Made by a program: the position numbers and the translations under genes. This document shows, piece after piece, positions 1-21,530 of a stretch of DNA of 64,000 bases. Origin of the DNA: Patiria miniata (taxonomy: Eukaryota > Echinodermata > Asteroidea > Valvatida > Asterinidae); the NCBI RefSeq assembly GCF_015706575.1, contig NW_024037060.1, positions 69,501 through 133,500 of the forward strand, given 5' to 3'. The number at the start of each line of letters is the position of its first letter. Positions within the stretch are counted from its first letter, which is position 1. The notes beneath the pieces are model-generated. The model was not told where the DNA came from. It did no database searches and saw nothing but the letters and a program-made list of their open reading frames with translations.

Positions 1-181
1 ATAGGGTGCACGGGGTTGTGTGGGCACTGATTTGCGCATGTATCGCACCAAGTACACACGACTCATTTTCATATATAAATGTGCACAAGCCTGTGGCACA
101 TGGCAGCAATTGCATTCAAAATGTTTATCACCCGTATCTCTGTTGGCAGGGAGATATACACGGAGATCACACCCCACTGAC
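1..181 (-). other. JAZF1 intron 4, partial
   Basis: Intronic sequence following the splice donor of JAZF1 exon 4 (AAG|GTCAGT on the minus strand, donor G at 181). It runs off the left edge. Nothing coding or repetitive is visible in it. Confidence 0.7.
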
Positions 182-408
182 CTTATTTTCTTTACGGTGG
201 CCATTTTTAGCATGATACTTGATCCCATTCACATTCTTATAGCGCTTCTTGCATCCAGGGACAGGGCACTGGTAGGGTTTGTCATCCCCAATCTGTGGGT
301 TCATTGTACGCAGGATGACATCCGGGTTGTATTCCTCTTGAGTTGTTGTCCACGAGTTGTCACTATCGGACTCGGAGCCGAATTCCTCCAACTCATCATA
401 CTCGCTCC
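182..408 (-). CDS. JAZF1: JAZF1 coding exon 4
   Basis: 227 nt. The acceptor follows a pyrimidine-rich tract ending CTCAACAG at 409-410; the donor is AAG|GTCAGT at 182/181. It enters in phase 1 (G|GG, glycine) and ends in phase 0. It encodes GSEYDELEEFG, the serine/aspartate-rich segment and the second C2H2 finger. An alternative acceptor (TTCTTGCAG, 429 side) is possible, but the chosen one starts at the same residue pair (GS) where I believe the human exon begins. Confidence 0.92.
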
Positions 409-3400
409 CTGTTGAGAGAAGAGGAACACCTGCAAGAATGGCATGTACAACATACAGATCAAATGCTGATATTCTATGATATAACTGCTGTTGGTTGTAA
501 TGTGGTCCATGGCTTTTGCAATCCATTGAGGGGTGGGGGCAGGGCGGGCACAAATATTGGCCCCCCCCTCAGCTATACAAAATCCATGGACTATGTCACA
601 CTAGTGATGTACCTGTACTTGGAGTTATGCTTCTCATTGTGGCTACGCTGGGTAAACTTGGCTTGGGACGTTTCTTGACAACTGGCGTTGTCTCATGGTG
701 GTGCTTTGCTGCATCGGTCACAAATCTGCAAAATCAGAGTAAATGTTCACTTTACTTTCATTTCATACCGTCACTTTACAAAGCACACACTTCAACCAAT
801 CTCCTGCTCAGTATATACAGTAAACATTCCTTTAGATCATCTCAGCTCCCTGGGGAGTATACAAGTCCATGCTGCCTTTTCAGCTTATTCAAACACATAA
901 ACCATCTGTGCACTCAAAGGTAAGGTAAGGTAAGTAAAGTCTGTCCCCATTTGAGTACTTACTTGATGACATAGCTCAGAGCTACAGCCGATGGCTGCTG
1001 CCCCTCTTGCTCTTCAATAAACTGAGGATCAGAATCTGAAGAAAAAAATAAAGTGAACAGTGCTATTAAATGTTTCAAAACACCCAACACTAGAGTTAAT
1101 GCATTAAAACCATTAGCATTTTTGAGAGATGGTTGACACGATAGGAGGGTACTCACTACAACCACAGTAGTTTAACACAAAAATCATGTAATTGTACATT
1201 TTACAGAAAAATATAGTACCTATACACTACGTATGGGGCTTTCTTCATGCTCGTAATGCAATAAGATTGCAATAATATTGAGCATTGTAAATATAAGATC
1301 ATCATTTTATGTATCAATATTATGCTGATACTTGAAAGATTATAAAGATGCAAACTTAAATGTTACACTGTATGACATAATGGGCATTTCTCCAGCCTGC
1401 TCACATACTTGTGACTATTTGAATTAAAATTGGACATTAAAAGTGAGTATTTGAACATCCGGTATACTCGGCACACCCCTAACAGAGGGGAGAATGACCG
1501 ATTTCAAAATGCTGATAGTGAAATCTCTTCTCAATGGTGTAACAGCCTGGGTGGGGTGGGGAGAACAGACTGACAGAAAGTAGGCCTACAAAATTACCAA
1601 GTCAAAGTCTTGAAAACTATTTGCACACAAAATTACGTAAAATACATTTAAATCTAAAAAATAAATGCGGCCTGATGTTGCTAACTGAACAAGCATTTTT
1701 TTCAGATGCAAAATACATATTTAAGTTAACACACAATATTTAATGCTGGTGCTGAAAGGTTTGGCTCAGCTTAATTTGGGGCTAACATTGCTTGGGAAAC
1801 TTCAGCTGTATACTCAGCGGATTTCTGATGAACATATTCAAAGCTAAACCCAACATATAAACCTTCCATTGTCATTTGCCGCTGGTTTTGAAATATAGTA
1901 TGTCCCAAAAAAGGGATTATTTTAGAAATAACTACATGTGATCAATTTTGAAAATGTTTGGTTGTGCTGATACTCCTAAGCTTTGGCCTCAACCCCGATG
2001 AGTTTCATTTAATTTCAGTCACGCATCACTAGACACATTGGTCGATTGATCACAACAACATTTCTGGACACTGTGGCCAAGTTCCTTGTCTTATTCAATT
2101 CCAGTACTGTTTTAAGTAAGCTGTGTAAATTCCTTAACCCTAACTCCCTAGGGGTGTGCAAAATCATATTAAAGTTGGAGGATTCAGGACTGTTGATATG
2201 TTGTGAAAAGGGCTGCAGTTGGGATTGGAATCATTTGCCTGGCTATCAGTCATCATGGCAAGACCTCAGTTTAATGCTCAAGGGCAACTGATTCCAATCC
2301 CAAACCACATCAGCCTTTTTTTCTCAACATGCAGGTTTTTACACAGCTTACATAACACATCACTGACATTGGCATGGAACTTGGTCATGACAAAACACTC
2401 CTCAGCTACTCAGCAAGTCGAACCATGGAGGTAGGAAATGGTCGAACCAAGGTCACCCTTGGTGATCGTGCATTTGAGTGTGCTGCACCTAAATTATGGA
2501 ATGCACTGCCATTAAATATCCGAGAAGCAAGTAGCCTGAATGTTTTTAAACAATTACTTAAAACTCATCTTTTTATGAGAGATTTTATTGATTTTTTTGT
2601 ACCCTGTATCAGTATTCATTGTATTGTTGTATTTTGCTTTGTTTGTTTTTATCAATTTTGCGTATAAGTCTGTTTATTTATTTTTTTTGTGACTGTAATG
2701 CGCATTTGAACATATTTTAAATGGAACTTGCGCACTTTAAATTAATAAATTATTATTATTATTATACTAGTGTCCAAAAATGTTGTTGTGTTCAATGGTG
2801 CAGTGATGCGTGACTGAATTTAAACGAAGCTCATAGGGGTTGAGCCAGGCCAAGGCTTGAGTATCTGCACAACCAAACCATTTTAAAATTGACCTCATGG
2901 TTATTTTAAACACAGTCACATGGACACTTTTTTGGGACATAGGGCCTACTGTGTGTTATTGGTCCCTTTGTTAAACCCAGAAGTCACTTAAAACAGAAAA
3001 AGGCAAATGTAGTTCAATAAATTTTGCAGTGTTTAAAACTTAAGATACCTATACGCCACAATATTAATGAACTCATGGCACACGACACAATTGGGTATAG
3101 TCTAGACCCATAAAAATGTGTCACCATGTGTAGGCTATTTAAAATTTAAGGTTTTCATCATCGCCTGCCCCGATTTTCAGGCCTGCCCCAATTTTTTTTT
3201 ACTATTTTGTCTAATTGTGTATAATTTCTACATTAAAGTGTATCTTTTTCAGACAAATTTCTCACAAATCCTCGGGCAACTCCATTTTTCCAACATGATT
3301 AAGCAGATTTGTCTTCACATGGCGCATAAAATGCATGCAGCATGCATGTATTCATGTATTACCCGGCATTTCCCCTTCGCATTCACAAGTAGTGATGGAC

Positions 3401-4449
3401 TTAAATTTTCCTTTTTAGTGAGTGCCGCCTATCATCAAAATTTACCCATTAACATGGCGTCACCTCTTCCATAGGATTAGGCCTAGTACCTAACATTGGA
3501 CTTCGGCCCCTCAGGCTCAAGTCAGTTTGGACGTGAAAAATTGGGATTTATAGAAAATAAAAAATAGGCCTTCATGTATATATAATTATAAATTCCCCTC
3601 CTGACTGATTTTTTGTTCAGTATGAGTGATGAAAAACTCAATTTCAATTTTAATAGCCTACATATGTAGGTTTAATACAGATCTTATGGGGTACAACAAT
3701 CATTCATTGCCAGGCATGTCAGGCCCTTTATTTTACTGGGTTCCCCCTCTGACTCTGTCAGTCATGCCTGTTCCTATACCAGAGTCCTACGTGTATGAAA
3801 CTATGATGTAGCCCCTACTCTTGTTTCACTTTCAGGTGTTTAGTGTTCTTAAATAATAATATGTCCATGTTTCGTTCAACGTTTTATCTTGTGTTATTTT
3901 TTTTGAAATATTCATATTTTTATCTACATACATCTACGCTGGTTGTAGTGTACTACTACTAGTGGTACTCAGCAAAGTCCACTTCTGAAGTTCTGGATGT
4001 AAATTGTGATGCTGAGAGATGAACATCATGAACATGATGAAGCACATATGATTAAACAATAAAGATATTTCTAGGCCTAATACTACTAATAATAATATTC
4101 AGGCTAATCAATAGGGCACGAATCCACGTCAATAACTCGCAAGTCGCATTTCGCATCTTGCAGTTGCGCGCTTTGTTCTGCGTTTTTAGGAACACCATGG
4201 GAGGAAGGAATCCACGGTCATAACGGTATACACGGTACAGCATTCAAACAACACGTCAAGTGTCAATGGTCAACAAAGCGCTGCCAGTGCCAAGTGCAAA
4301 TGAAGTACAAAGCATCACTTCTTGGTACACCTTTGCGCAAGATTTTTACCTATGTGCGTTTCTTCGATGTGCTCAATGAGCTGACCAAGTGATGAAAATG
4401 TCAAACTACATCCGCTGAACTTGCAGGTATTCGTGTAGAAGACGGCCAT
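182..4449 (-). CDS. JAZF1: JAZF1 orthologue, exons 1-4 of a gene continuing left of the window
   Basis: A C2H2 zinc-finger protein. In vertebrates JAZF1 is a nuclear cofactor (TIP27, a TR4/NR2C2 partner) and a member of the NuA4/TIP60 acetyltransferase complex. Coding exons on the minus strand: 4449-4350, 1035-963, 725-613, 408-182. Phases join in frame for 171 codons. Residues 9-31 form finger 1 (C-x4-C-x12-H-x4-H). The second exon carries QQPSAVALSYV, matching vertebrate QQPTYVALSYI. The third begins FVTDAAK (human FMTDAAR). The fourth has GSEYDE, an acidic/serine stretch with SDSDNSWTT, and finger 2 with the near-invariant CPVPGCKKRYKNVNGIKYHA. Human JAZF1 is 243 residues; the missing end (RKPFKC...HTINFH in human) should lie left of position 1. 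The start ATG is chosen because its peptide aligns with the human N-terminus. The first intron holds a foldback transposon and a LINE scrap. Orthology is confident; function is from the family. Confidence 0.95.
613..725 (-). CDS. JAZF1: JAZF1 coding exon 3
   Basis: 113 nt, with no open frame of its own long enough to stand out; found by phase and homology. Acceptor TTTTGCAG|A at 726/725, donor ACAG|GTACATC at 613/612. It encodes FVTDAAKHHHETTPVVKKRP and a proline/serine-rich stretch ending ITPST. This aligns with human FMTDAARREQ...STPT but is about 25 residues shorter in the low-complexity linker. Confidence 0.9.
963..1035 (-). CDS. JAZF1: JAZF1 coding exon 2
   Basis: 73 nt. Acceptor TTTTTTCTTCAG|AT at 1036/1035, donor CAA|GTAAGTAC at 963/962. 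It encodes (D)SDPQFIEEQEGQQPSAV then ALSYVI(K), matching human DTDPRVLEKQELQQPTYV and ALSYIN. Confidence 0.93.
1036..1898. other. JAZF1 intron 1, 5' of the foldback insertion
   Basis: AT-rich intron. A short GGTGGGGTGGGGAG tract lies near 1551-1564. I see no exon, RNA gene or convincing repeat here. Confidence 0.5.
2117..2350. repeat. Nested imperfect hairpin inside the foldback element
   Basis: TAAGCTGTGTAAA at 2117-2129 pairs with TTTACACAGCTTA at 2338-2350. Inner segments also pair: the TTGGGATTGGAATCA region near 2217-2231 with its complement near 2288-2304. The unpaired centre lies near 2240-2280. Confidence 0.75.
2380..2766 (+). mobile_element. LINE 3'-end fragment (non-LTR retrotransposon)
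   Basis: The reading frame ends with GDRAFECAAPKLWNALPL followed by NIREASSLNVFKQLLKTHLF. This is the conserved C-terminal tail after the reverse transcriptase domain in CR1/L2/RTE-like LINEs (compare the familiar GDRAFSVAAPKLWNSLP pattern). An AT-rich 3' tail with (ATT)n at about 2740-2766 is the usual LINE end. It is 5'-truncated, with only the last ~90 codons left. It inserted into the loop of the 1901-2939 foldback element. Confidence 0.8.
2942..4349. other. JAZF1 intron 1, remainder
   Basis: AT-rich intron between the foldback element and exon 1. Open frames such as 3118-3474 have no recognisable domain and no splice logic. No repeat family was recognised. Confidence 0.5.
4350..4449 (-). 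CDS. JAZF1: JAZF1 coding exon 1
   Basis: 100 nt from ATG (4449-4447) to donor ATAG|GTAAAA at 4350/4349. It encodes MAVFYTNTCKFSGCSLTF followed by SSLGQLIEHIEETHI, aligned with human SNTCRFGGCGLHFPTLADLI then EHIEDNHI. Upstream codons in the same frame (from 4521) do not align with the family, so they are treated as 5' UTR. Confidence 0.92.
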
Positions 4450-5437
4450 CTCATTCTCAGAGAGACAACGGGTTGCCTTTTGTTGACATTTCACCGACCT
4501 CCATCTCAAAACCTCACACATGCAGTGCAGTGCATGCAGGCGCTGGCGCTGAAAACGGTGCCAGAGTCGTCGTGCCAGTGCATACTGTACACGGCGCGTA
4601 TTATTTCCCGGGAATCGCCTCGATCAGGGTGACCATAAGGTTACTTACAAAAATCTGCTATATGCGCTTCAAAAATCTGCTGCTAAATCACTAAACTTAT
4701 CATTACACAAAATACATTATAAACACTGATACTCACATGCAGATGTTACAAAATTTCCTTAACCAAAACAAAAATCATAAAATTTCTTTACAAAGAAAAA
4801 ATTTACATTTTTTTAAATAAAAATTGCACGTGGACGTCTATAGCCTGGTTTGCACTGGTCTAAAGTACCTTACTCAGTTTACTGTGTAATAATACACGTC
4901 AGGAAACCTCAAATTAAAGCTTTTTCAAAACTAATCGGCTATATCCTTCAAATCTGCCATACTTTTCTGTCAAATCAACAATTTTATAGAATTCCGCTAG
5001 AAATCTGCTTACAAAATTCATTCTGCTAATTTTTCTTTAACACTCGTTTTTTCGAAAAATTCTGTCAAATTTAGCCGAAATTCGGCTAAAGCGGTCAACC
5101 TGGCCTCGATATTTACATTACGACGACTGTTTTCCGAAAAAGAAACAAAATGAAAATGGGACATAAAATAGTAAACTCTCGAGAAAAATTGCGAAGATTA
5201 TACCATTTGATAACTGAAATCAAGTTTCTAAATATTGAAAGAAGTATTGTTTTTTAACGAAAAAAATAACAAAATTATCTCGGAAAGTAAGTATACTCTG
5301 GCTTTTTAATAATAGCAATTTTCAACTGTTTTAAAATGTTGAAGCTTATCGCGAGAGCTAGAGATGGCGAGAAAAGGATGGTCAAGGCAACGACTCACTC
5401 GTACCATACCACGTACCGGTCAATTCGCGTCGTTGAC
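4450..5437. promoter_or_regulatory. Divergent JAZF1 / ATP5MC intergenic region
   Basis: About 1 kb separates the JAZF1 start codon from the first ATP5MC exon on the opposite strand. It must contain both promoters. GC-rich sequence and CG dinucleotides cluster at 4530-4620 and 5400-5500. Between them lies a hAT-type insertion (4625-5102). Transcription starts cannot be fixed from sequence alone. A TATATAG at 5438-5444 lies about 80 bp before the ATP5MC first donor. Confidence 0.5.
4625..5102. mobile_element. hAT-type non-autonomous transposon, 478 bp, 8-bp TSD
   Basis: The left end CAGGGTGACC and the right end GGTCAACCTG are imperfect inverted repeats starting CAG. They are bounded by a perfect 8-bp direct repeat GCCTCGAT (4617-4624 and 5103-5110). 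An 8-bp TSD plus CAG termini is the hAT hallmark. The interior is AT-rich with repeated AATCTGCT/TCTGTCAAAT-like words and no transposase frame. It sits in the shared JAZF1/ATP5MC promoter region. Confidence 0.85.
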
Positions 5438-5523
5438 TATATAGCAGATATGCGGCGGAACCATGCGATTGTGAGTTAGTTGCGCACGCGCACTCTAGTC
5501 CTCCTTTGCCGGTTGCAATTTTG
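5438..5523 (+). other. Probable non-coding exon 1 of ATP5MC (5' boundary unknown)
   Basis: GC-richer sequence ending in a strong donor TTTTG|GTAAGTAG (5523/5524), placed 238 bp before the acceptor of the coding start exon. No in-frame ATG joins the protein. The 5' end is an estimate from a TATATAG at 5438. Confidence 0.5.
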
Positions 5524-5796
5524 GTAAGTAGAAAACTGTGAATAGTTCTTGGAATCCAACGAAATAAGATATCATCCGTTGCAAAAGTATCATTTTCTTA
5601 ATAAGTTCTTAAAATATTCAATTTTTCCTTTGTGTTTTAAGCGGTATTTCCAGTGATGTATGAGTACTTACTCCCTAAATGATTATTTATAGTAAGAATG
5701 CTTGTACTCATCATTGGCCGGCTTCTGCTAATTTTCACGTTCTCAATTCTTCAATTTACAGACGTCGTCTAGCGTTTTTAACACCCTTCATTCAAC

Positions 5797-16110
<10,314 letters not shown>

Positions 16111-17369
16111 CTTAAGATTTAGACTCTTAATTCAAAGATGCTGTGTTTCTTTGTTTTTTTGAAAATGAATACGGTGCATGTTAGCAGCACATGAGAAGGG
16201 AAGAGTGTTTTTCTTGGACCTACTCAGGAGACCAGAATATAGGATTGCATTTTAATCCCCGCATTACTTGGTTTATATTAAGAGTTATTGATATTTACAG
16301 AGATGAGAATGTGTGAACGTGAAACGGTTTTTCCTGTCAAAATCCCAGGCTAGATTGTAAGAGCAGTTTGCTTGTCCATCGACTGATTCCCTAGATCAGA
16401 AGACCAAACTTATGATTCAAAAAACAAATGAAAATTAATCAAACTGAATTCTTGTATAGGTCCTGTTTTTCCACAATACCAAACAATGTCAATTAAATAG
16501 TTATAGGTTTGAAAGTTGAGTGGGAATATTTTATTTTAATTTACTGATAAATACAATTTCTTCACGGTACATTTATGTGAATATTTTATTTTAGTAAGCC
16601 AGTTTTCTATTGGATATGCTCGTTCTTTTGTTTGGAAAAATAAGTATCCTTACTGAACAGTGGCATAAGTCCTTTACAATTCTATCTGGATTGGCATCGG
16701 AGAAGTTGATTAAGTTGTAGAACATTTTGCAAGCTACTTTAGCCAATCTGATCTCAATGGTGAGGTATTTGGATTGTAAACGAAAATATTAGAAACAAAC
16801 TGTTTTGACAATCCATCTTTGAAAACATTCTCAGAATGCTCATGTATTCACTGGCATTGTAGACTGCAGTAGTAGTTAAACATTTGCATTTTGTTTTTAA
16901 CAAAAGAATTCCAATTTTATCAAAACAACGATCACGCGATGTTTTTTGGTAAATGTAACACTCCATTTTATCAAATCTTCATTTGAATAGTTTCGGTATT
17001 GCCACTGCATAGTTTATGGATGACTGTGCCAGCAGGTGAGAGAGCTGGAGCTAGTTTTCAGTTTCATGTTTCTGGTGATAATTAAACAATTGTGTGATTG
17101 AACTTCCCACGAAGCAGTTGTGTTGTTATCCAAGATGCTATTTGTTCAAGTATTTTTTGTTTGTTTACTCGTTCGTTGACTTGAACCTTGATTGTCTTAT
17201 GTTGTCTTTTCTCACTTTGGAGTTAGGTGAATTTCAGACCTACAGCGAAGCTGATTAAGAAGATGCTGTAGCCTCTTTTGCTTTTCTGTTTTTTACCTGC
17301 TTTCTCTCTGTTACCTTATGTGGACCGTAACCCTTGCACGTAATTCTGTCCGGAGGAATGCGCAATACA

Positions 17370-17513
17370 CAGGCATGCAACTTTTCCTCGGATCAGCTGA
17401 TTTCCTCTTTTTTTACTTCCCATTTGTGCTATTGAAAATAGAAAAACACTGTACAAAGTCTGGGAAAAATTAGAATTTCCTCCTTTTTTTGTGATTTCCC
17501 AGTTGCATGCCTG
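17370..17513. mobile_element. 144-bp MITE, second copy, 6-bp TSD
   Basis: Same 13-bp TIR CAGGCATGCAACT and the same length as the 8420 copy, about four differences by eye. The TSD is AATACA (17364-17369 and 17514-17519). It lies in the probable ATP5MC 3' UTR, just upstream of the AATAAA signal. Confidence 0.93.
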
Positions 17514-17597
17514 AATACAACACAGCCCATATTTCATAGTCCAAATTTCACACCGCACCCGTGTAGCCATGAATGTGTTGCAATGTGTTTCATGATG

Positions 17598-17603
17598 AAT
17601 AAA
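17598..17603 (+). terminator. Candidate poly(A) signal AATAAA of ATP5MC
   Basis: AATAAA in ATGATGAATAAATGG, followed within 30 bp by an A/T-rich stretch. It is the first perfect hexamer downstream of the ATP5MC stop. Confidence 0.45.
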
Positions 17604-19119
17604 TGGACATTTGGAATTGAAAAAAAAATTTTTTGGACACCCTCATGCGAACACCGCCCCCTATATATTTGTTTCAACAGCGCCCTCTTGTGGTATATTA
17701 TGAACGTGGAATGAACTGAGTGACCTGTATTATTAAAGCGTGCTAAATACTGAATTTAGGGCATTTCCCTGTTGGATTCCTATAGTTTTAAACCTTACAT
17801 TTGGGATGACTGATAAACTACTGTGTAAAAGAGGGTTGCAGCATAACTTGCGAATTTATCTCTGATAAACTCAAACGAGGCCAGTAATCCTCAAGAGAGT
17901 GGAGAAAGAAATGAGGAAATCATCAACTTTTGTACAAGTTTAGCCAAATGTTATACGTAAGCAGCAGTGCTTTTTAAATCCGTTAGTCGACAAATCCATC
18001 ACAAATTACTAATAAAGAAAAGTGAAGATACAGATTTGAATCAGTTTTTGTTTCATACGAGCATTATTATGACAAATTGCAGCCGAGTCATTTCGCTGAA
18101 AAGTTTTATCGCACGCCGCACTTCAGCCCTTCCAACATTTTTTTTATTCACATTTAAATGAATCGAAACCAAAGTGATTAAGGCATAACTGTTAAGAAGC
18201 TGAGGCTGAGCAAACTAATTCTTATTGTACGAGCCTGGGAAAATATTTTCCATTTCCCGAAAAAAGAAATTGTTTTTATAATACATGTATCACCATACCG
18301 ATACGCAATAATATTTATTTTTCTCTTTTTTTTTTTTTACATACATGTAATTAGTCCTTACTGTTTGTTTAGACTTATTCAAACAAGTTTGTTTGAGGTG
18401 TATTTCTCTATTTGGTGGGTACGTGTGTGAATGACGAATACGATTTTTGTTGCACGATATACAGTGTGTATCTTTCCATTTTTATTTGGGATGTGAGATG
18501 TGATGATTATATCCATCGGGCGATGACAATTATATTTTGACATTCCAATTCAAATCAAGTTAAAAATGTCTCTCTTTTAAAGTTATATTCCTGATGGGGA
18601 GAGGTGAAAACTGAAATGTTGGAGAAGAACATAATGAATGGAAGTTTAAGATAAATCTTGCAAAAACAAAGAAGTCTATTAGCTCATTCAAGACTCAGTT
18701 TATTCTAAACTTAATCGAAAACAAAGCAGTTGGAACAATCTCAAGTCACAGTTTAAAATTTGTTTCATTTAAAGACAGTTCTCCCATCGTTAAATTTGAC
18801 AAATCGTGCGTAATAACTCGATTTCCAGGGCCACAATCACTGGGTCGCGTTCATCGGGCGGCGGAACCGGAGTGAGGGGGCACTTGCCCCCCCCCCCCCT
18901 TTCGCAGTCAGTGGCAAACCAAAGGGGGGGGGGGTTCCTCAGGGGCTTGAGCCTATTTTCGATTAGTATAATAGGGGTGTCAATGGCTCCACCAACGTCA
19001 AAATAGTCCCTCCCTCCCGCCCCCCCCCCCCCCCCCCCAAATTTCCGCGACCACAAATTTTGGCCAACATTTTTGAAAGAAAAAATCAAACTTCCAAAAC
19101 AAAATCAAAAAAAGGGAGC

Positions 19120-19152
19120 CACTTCCTAAGCTAGGTCCTGGGTGCGCCACTG
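19120..19152 (-). mobile_element. Transposon terminus (CAGTGGCGCACCCAGG)
   Basis: Minus-strand CAGTGGCGCACCCAGGACC is a hAT-like end, followed inward by an unusually C/G-run-rich region (to about 18880). No opposite end or 8-bp TSD was found, so it is a fragment. Confidence 0.5.
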
Positions 19153-21374
19153 TTCCCAGACCAACAAAAGTGCCGCTCTCGCGGTCAATGTGCCCCCTAT
19201 CGAGATGAAAACAAAACTGCCCCTCAAAAGCACACATGAAAGCATTATGATAGATCATCTCCTCTCTGATCTTGCAATGCAAAAGTGCCCCTCAAAAACA
19301 CAAATACCCCTGGCATTAACAAGATTAACTAGCCAGATTGAAAAATGGTTAAATTGAATTGTCAGTGACCGATTATTGTGGCAAAGTTTATGACGTTCGA
19401 AATAGATGCCAGCCCGACCACTCCGCGTTTGTAACTAAACAAACGCAAATCTCCAGTTCTCTATTTTGACTTGGCGGATTGCCGACTGACGCTCTAAATG
19501 CAGAGTGAAATTAAACATCCCCCACTCCCCTTTAGCTACGCCTCCGAATATTGTTTTTTGGTCTGCTTCTGATTCCCTGCGACCAAAGCGACTTGATTTC
19601 CGACCAATGCATGTTTGTCCCCTAAAATACAAGTTAAACGATTATTTTTTTTCTTTTAATGCATATTCCACTTGTTTGTTTAGCCTGCTCTGTCAGGGTA
19701 TGAACAAAATAATGTATAAAGACAAAAGGCGCTATTTACATGCGATAATGGGCAATGACACTGGGTGCCGCCAAAATAATACAACATAAAACTCATATAA
19801 ACAACTGTGCAAATCTGAAACGGCAAAAACCAACAAACAAAATATATAACTTAAATCTATCGACAAGTAATCGGCATGAACAATACAATAAAATAAATGT
19901 AAATTACACTAAAATGTATGCCGAAACATTAATCGAGTTATACTTGATTATATTATGTGGTTTTAAATATCGAAATCTCTATGGACATTAACTAATGCAT
20001 AAATGTATCCGATGTATTTAATTATTTACAAAGAAAACCAAGCAATTTCTTTCAGCTGCCTTTCATTAAACAGAAGAATGGTTTGAACGTGTAGATTCCA
20101 AAACAGAAAACAAAAGTAGAGTTTTGGATTAATGTGTCTGAAGTTCAGTTTCATAATGGAACCCATGAATTGCACCATTTCCCCAGTTTAACCTCCCCCC
20201 CCCTTTCGTTTTGTATGCTAATAAAATTGTCATCATGAGCAAAACAGTGCAGAGTGTTTCCTTTATGCAACAGTTCCTTAGTAAATACAATTTGTTTAAC
20301 ACGTTGAATAGAATTATTCAAACTACCCCCCCCCCCCAAGGCCTTATCATTTTCACATTTTTCTGGTACACAATCCATCGCATTGCTCTTTAGACTAAAT
20401 GCTTATACTATTATATAATGCTTGAACCATGTGAGAAAAGCCCATGGATGGTGTATCCCCCACCGTGCCCTTATTAATTGCGTGTACAATACCATTTCTG
20501 GCAAACTTTGCAGACCTGCCATTTTATCGGAAGGCCTATATAACTGTTCGAAACTGACCTTTTGAATTCCGACTCGACATTTCATAGAAATGATCTATGA
20601 TTTCCTTTTAATTTTGGTATAATTTTTTTTTATTTCTCGTGCTTTTTTGTTTGTCACGGGAAGATGATGTCCTATAAAATAGTATTCAGGTTATTAGGGT
20701 CGGGTACCCAACTCCCTAACTTAGTGAACTTTCTTCAGGAATGTTGAACTGTGGAATGTACAGGGACAACATTTGCAACAGTTAAAAGAAGCATCACAGT
20801 ACGGCCATCAGCCTACAACGCTAAATTTGTAGCCATCCACTGCTAAGAAATATACGGAATCTTGGAAAATTTAAGATTATTTACGATTCATTAAGGCACA
20901 AATTTAAGGTAAAAGAGTCAGGTAAAACTAAGTGAAGTTAAAAAGATTTCAATTTTCTGTAAAAAAAAATGGCATATTGTGAAAGCCATGGCATTTGATG
21001 TTCACCATCTTAATTTTTAATACAAAACACAAAGTGAAGTATGACATATTTTCCTCCAAAATGTGATATTATTGCACTGATCATATCCGATTTATTTACA
21101 TAGTCCTAGGATTATTTACACGATTAGAGGAATGCGTAGATTGTGGTTTTTAGTGCATAGTTTTGCAAGCAAGGCCACTAAGTTGAGGGCACTTTGTTTC
21201 TAGCTTGTCATCCAAAAGGCACTCGGAAACAATTACAGTTTTCGCTATACAATTTAAACAAATCTGTTTAAGAACACAATGCTCCCATTGAAAAAGTATG
21301 TGTATTATTAATTCGATTTATAGTTGAGTCCACGTCCGGTTTTGTGTGACATTTTAACTCTATATGAAATACGG

Positions 21375-21530
21375 ACTCCTGACGATGACTAGAGCAGGCT
21401 AGTCGAAACGTTGAGACCAAAGACAAGTTCTTTTTGAACTTAAAAGCAGGACTGTTCTTATCAGAACAAAAACTACTTAGCAAAAGTTGATAATAAGCAG
21501 GACAAGTTCTTTTCAGAACTAAATATCTTC
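21375..21530 (+). repeat. Hairpin-rich repeat with a hammerhead-like motif
   Basis: CTGACGA (21379-21385), a 6-bp stem GACTAG/CTAGTC with a 6-base loop, then GAAAC (21105-side positions 21105 excluded; 21405-21409 read GAAAC). The order recalls a hammerhead ribozyme core, but one extra T sits before the stem and no stem III/cleavage site is evident. Three further small hairpins follow: AAGTTC..GAACTT, TGTTCT..AGAACA and AGTTCT..AGAACT. Similar motifs end some retroelements; the assignment here is tentative. Confidence 0.4.

Larger units (their letters stand above)
1901..2939. mobile_element. Foldback DNA transposon with 172-bp inverted arms and TA target site
   Basis: Starts TGTCCCAAAAAAG and ends with its reverse complement, flanked on both sides by TA (1899-1900, 2940-2941). 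The arms 1901-2072 and 2768-2939 are each 172 bp and align along their length with scattered differences and small indels. The TA duplication suggests a Tc1/mariner-type non-autonomous element. The interior holds a second inverted repeat (2117-2350) and a LINE 3' end (about 2380-2766). No transposase frame is present. Confidence 0.85.
16111..17620 (+). other. ATP5MC 3' UTR
   Basis: T/A-rich sequence after the stop. The first canonical AATAAA I find downstream is at 17598-17603, implying a 1.5-kb 3' UTR that includes the 144-bp MITE at 17370. A weaker ATTAAA lies near 17082. No open frame of note. Confidence 0.5.

Noticed and set aside
516-923. 135-codon plus-strand frame at the JAZF1 locus
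   Set aside because: It runs antisense across JAZF1 exon 3 and flanking introns; no homology and no splice logic.
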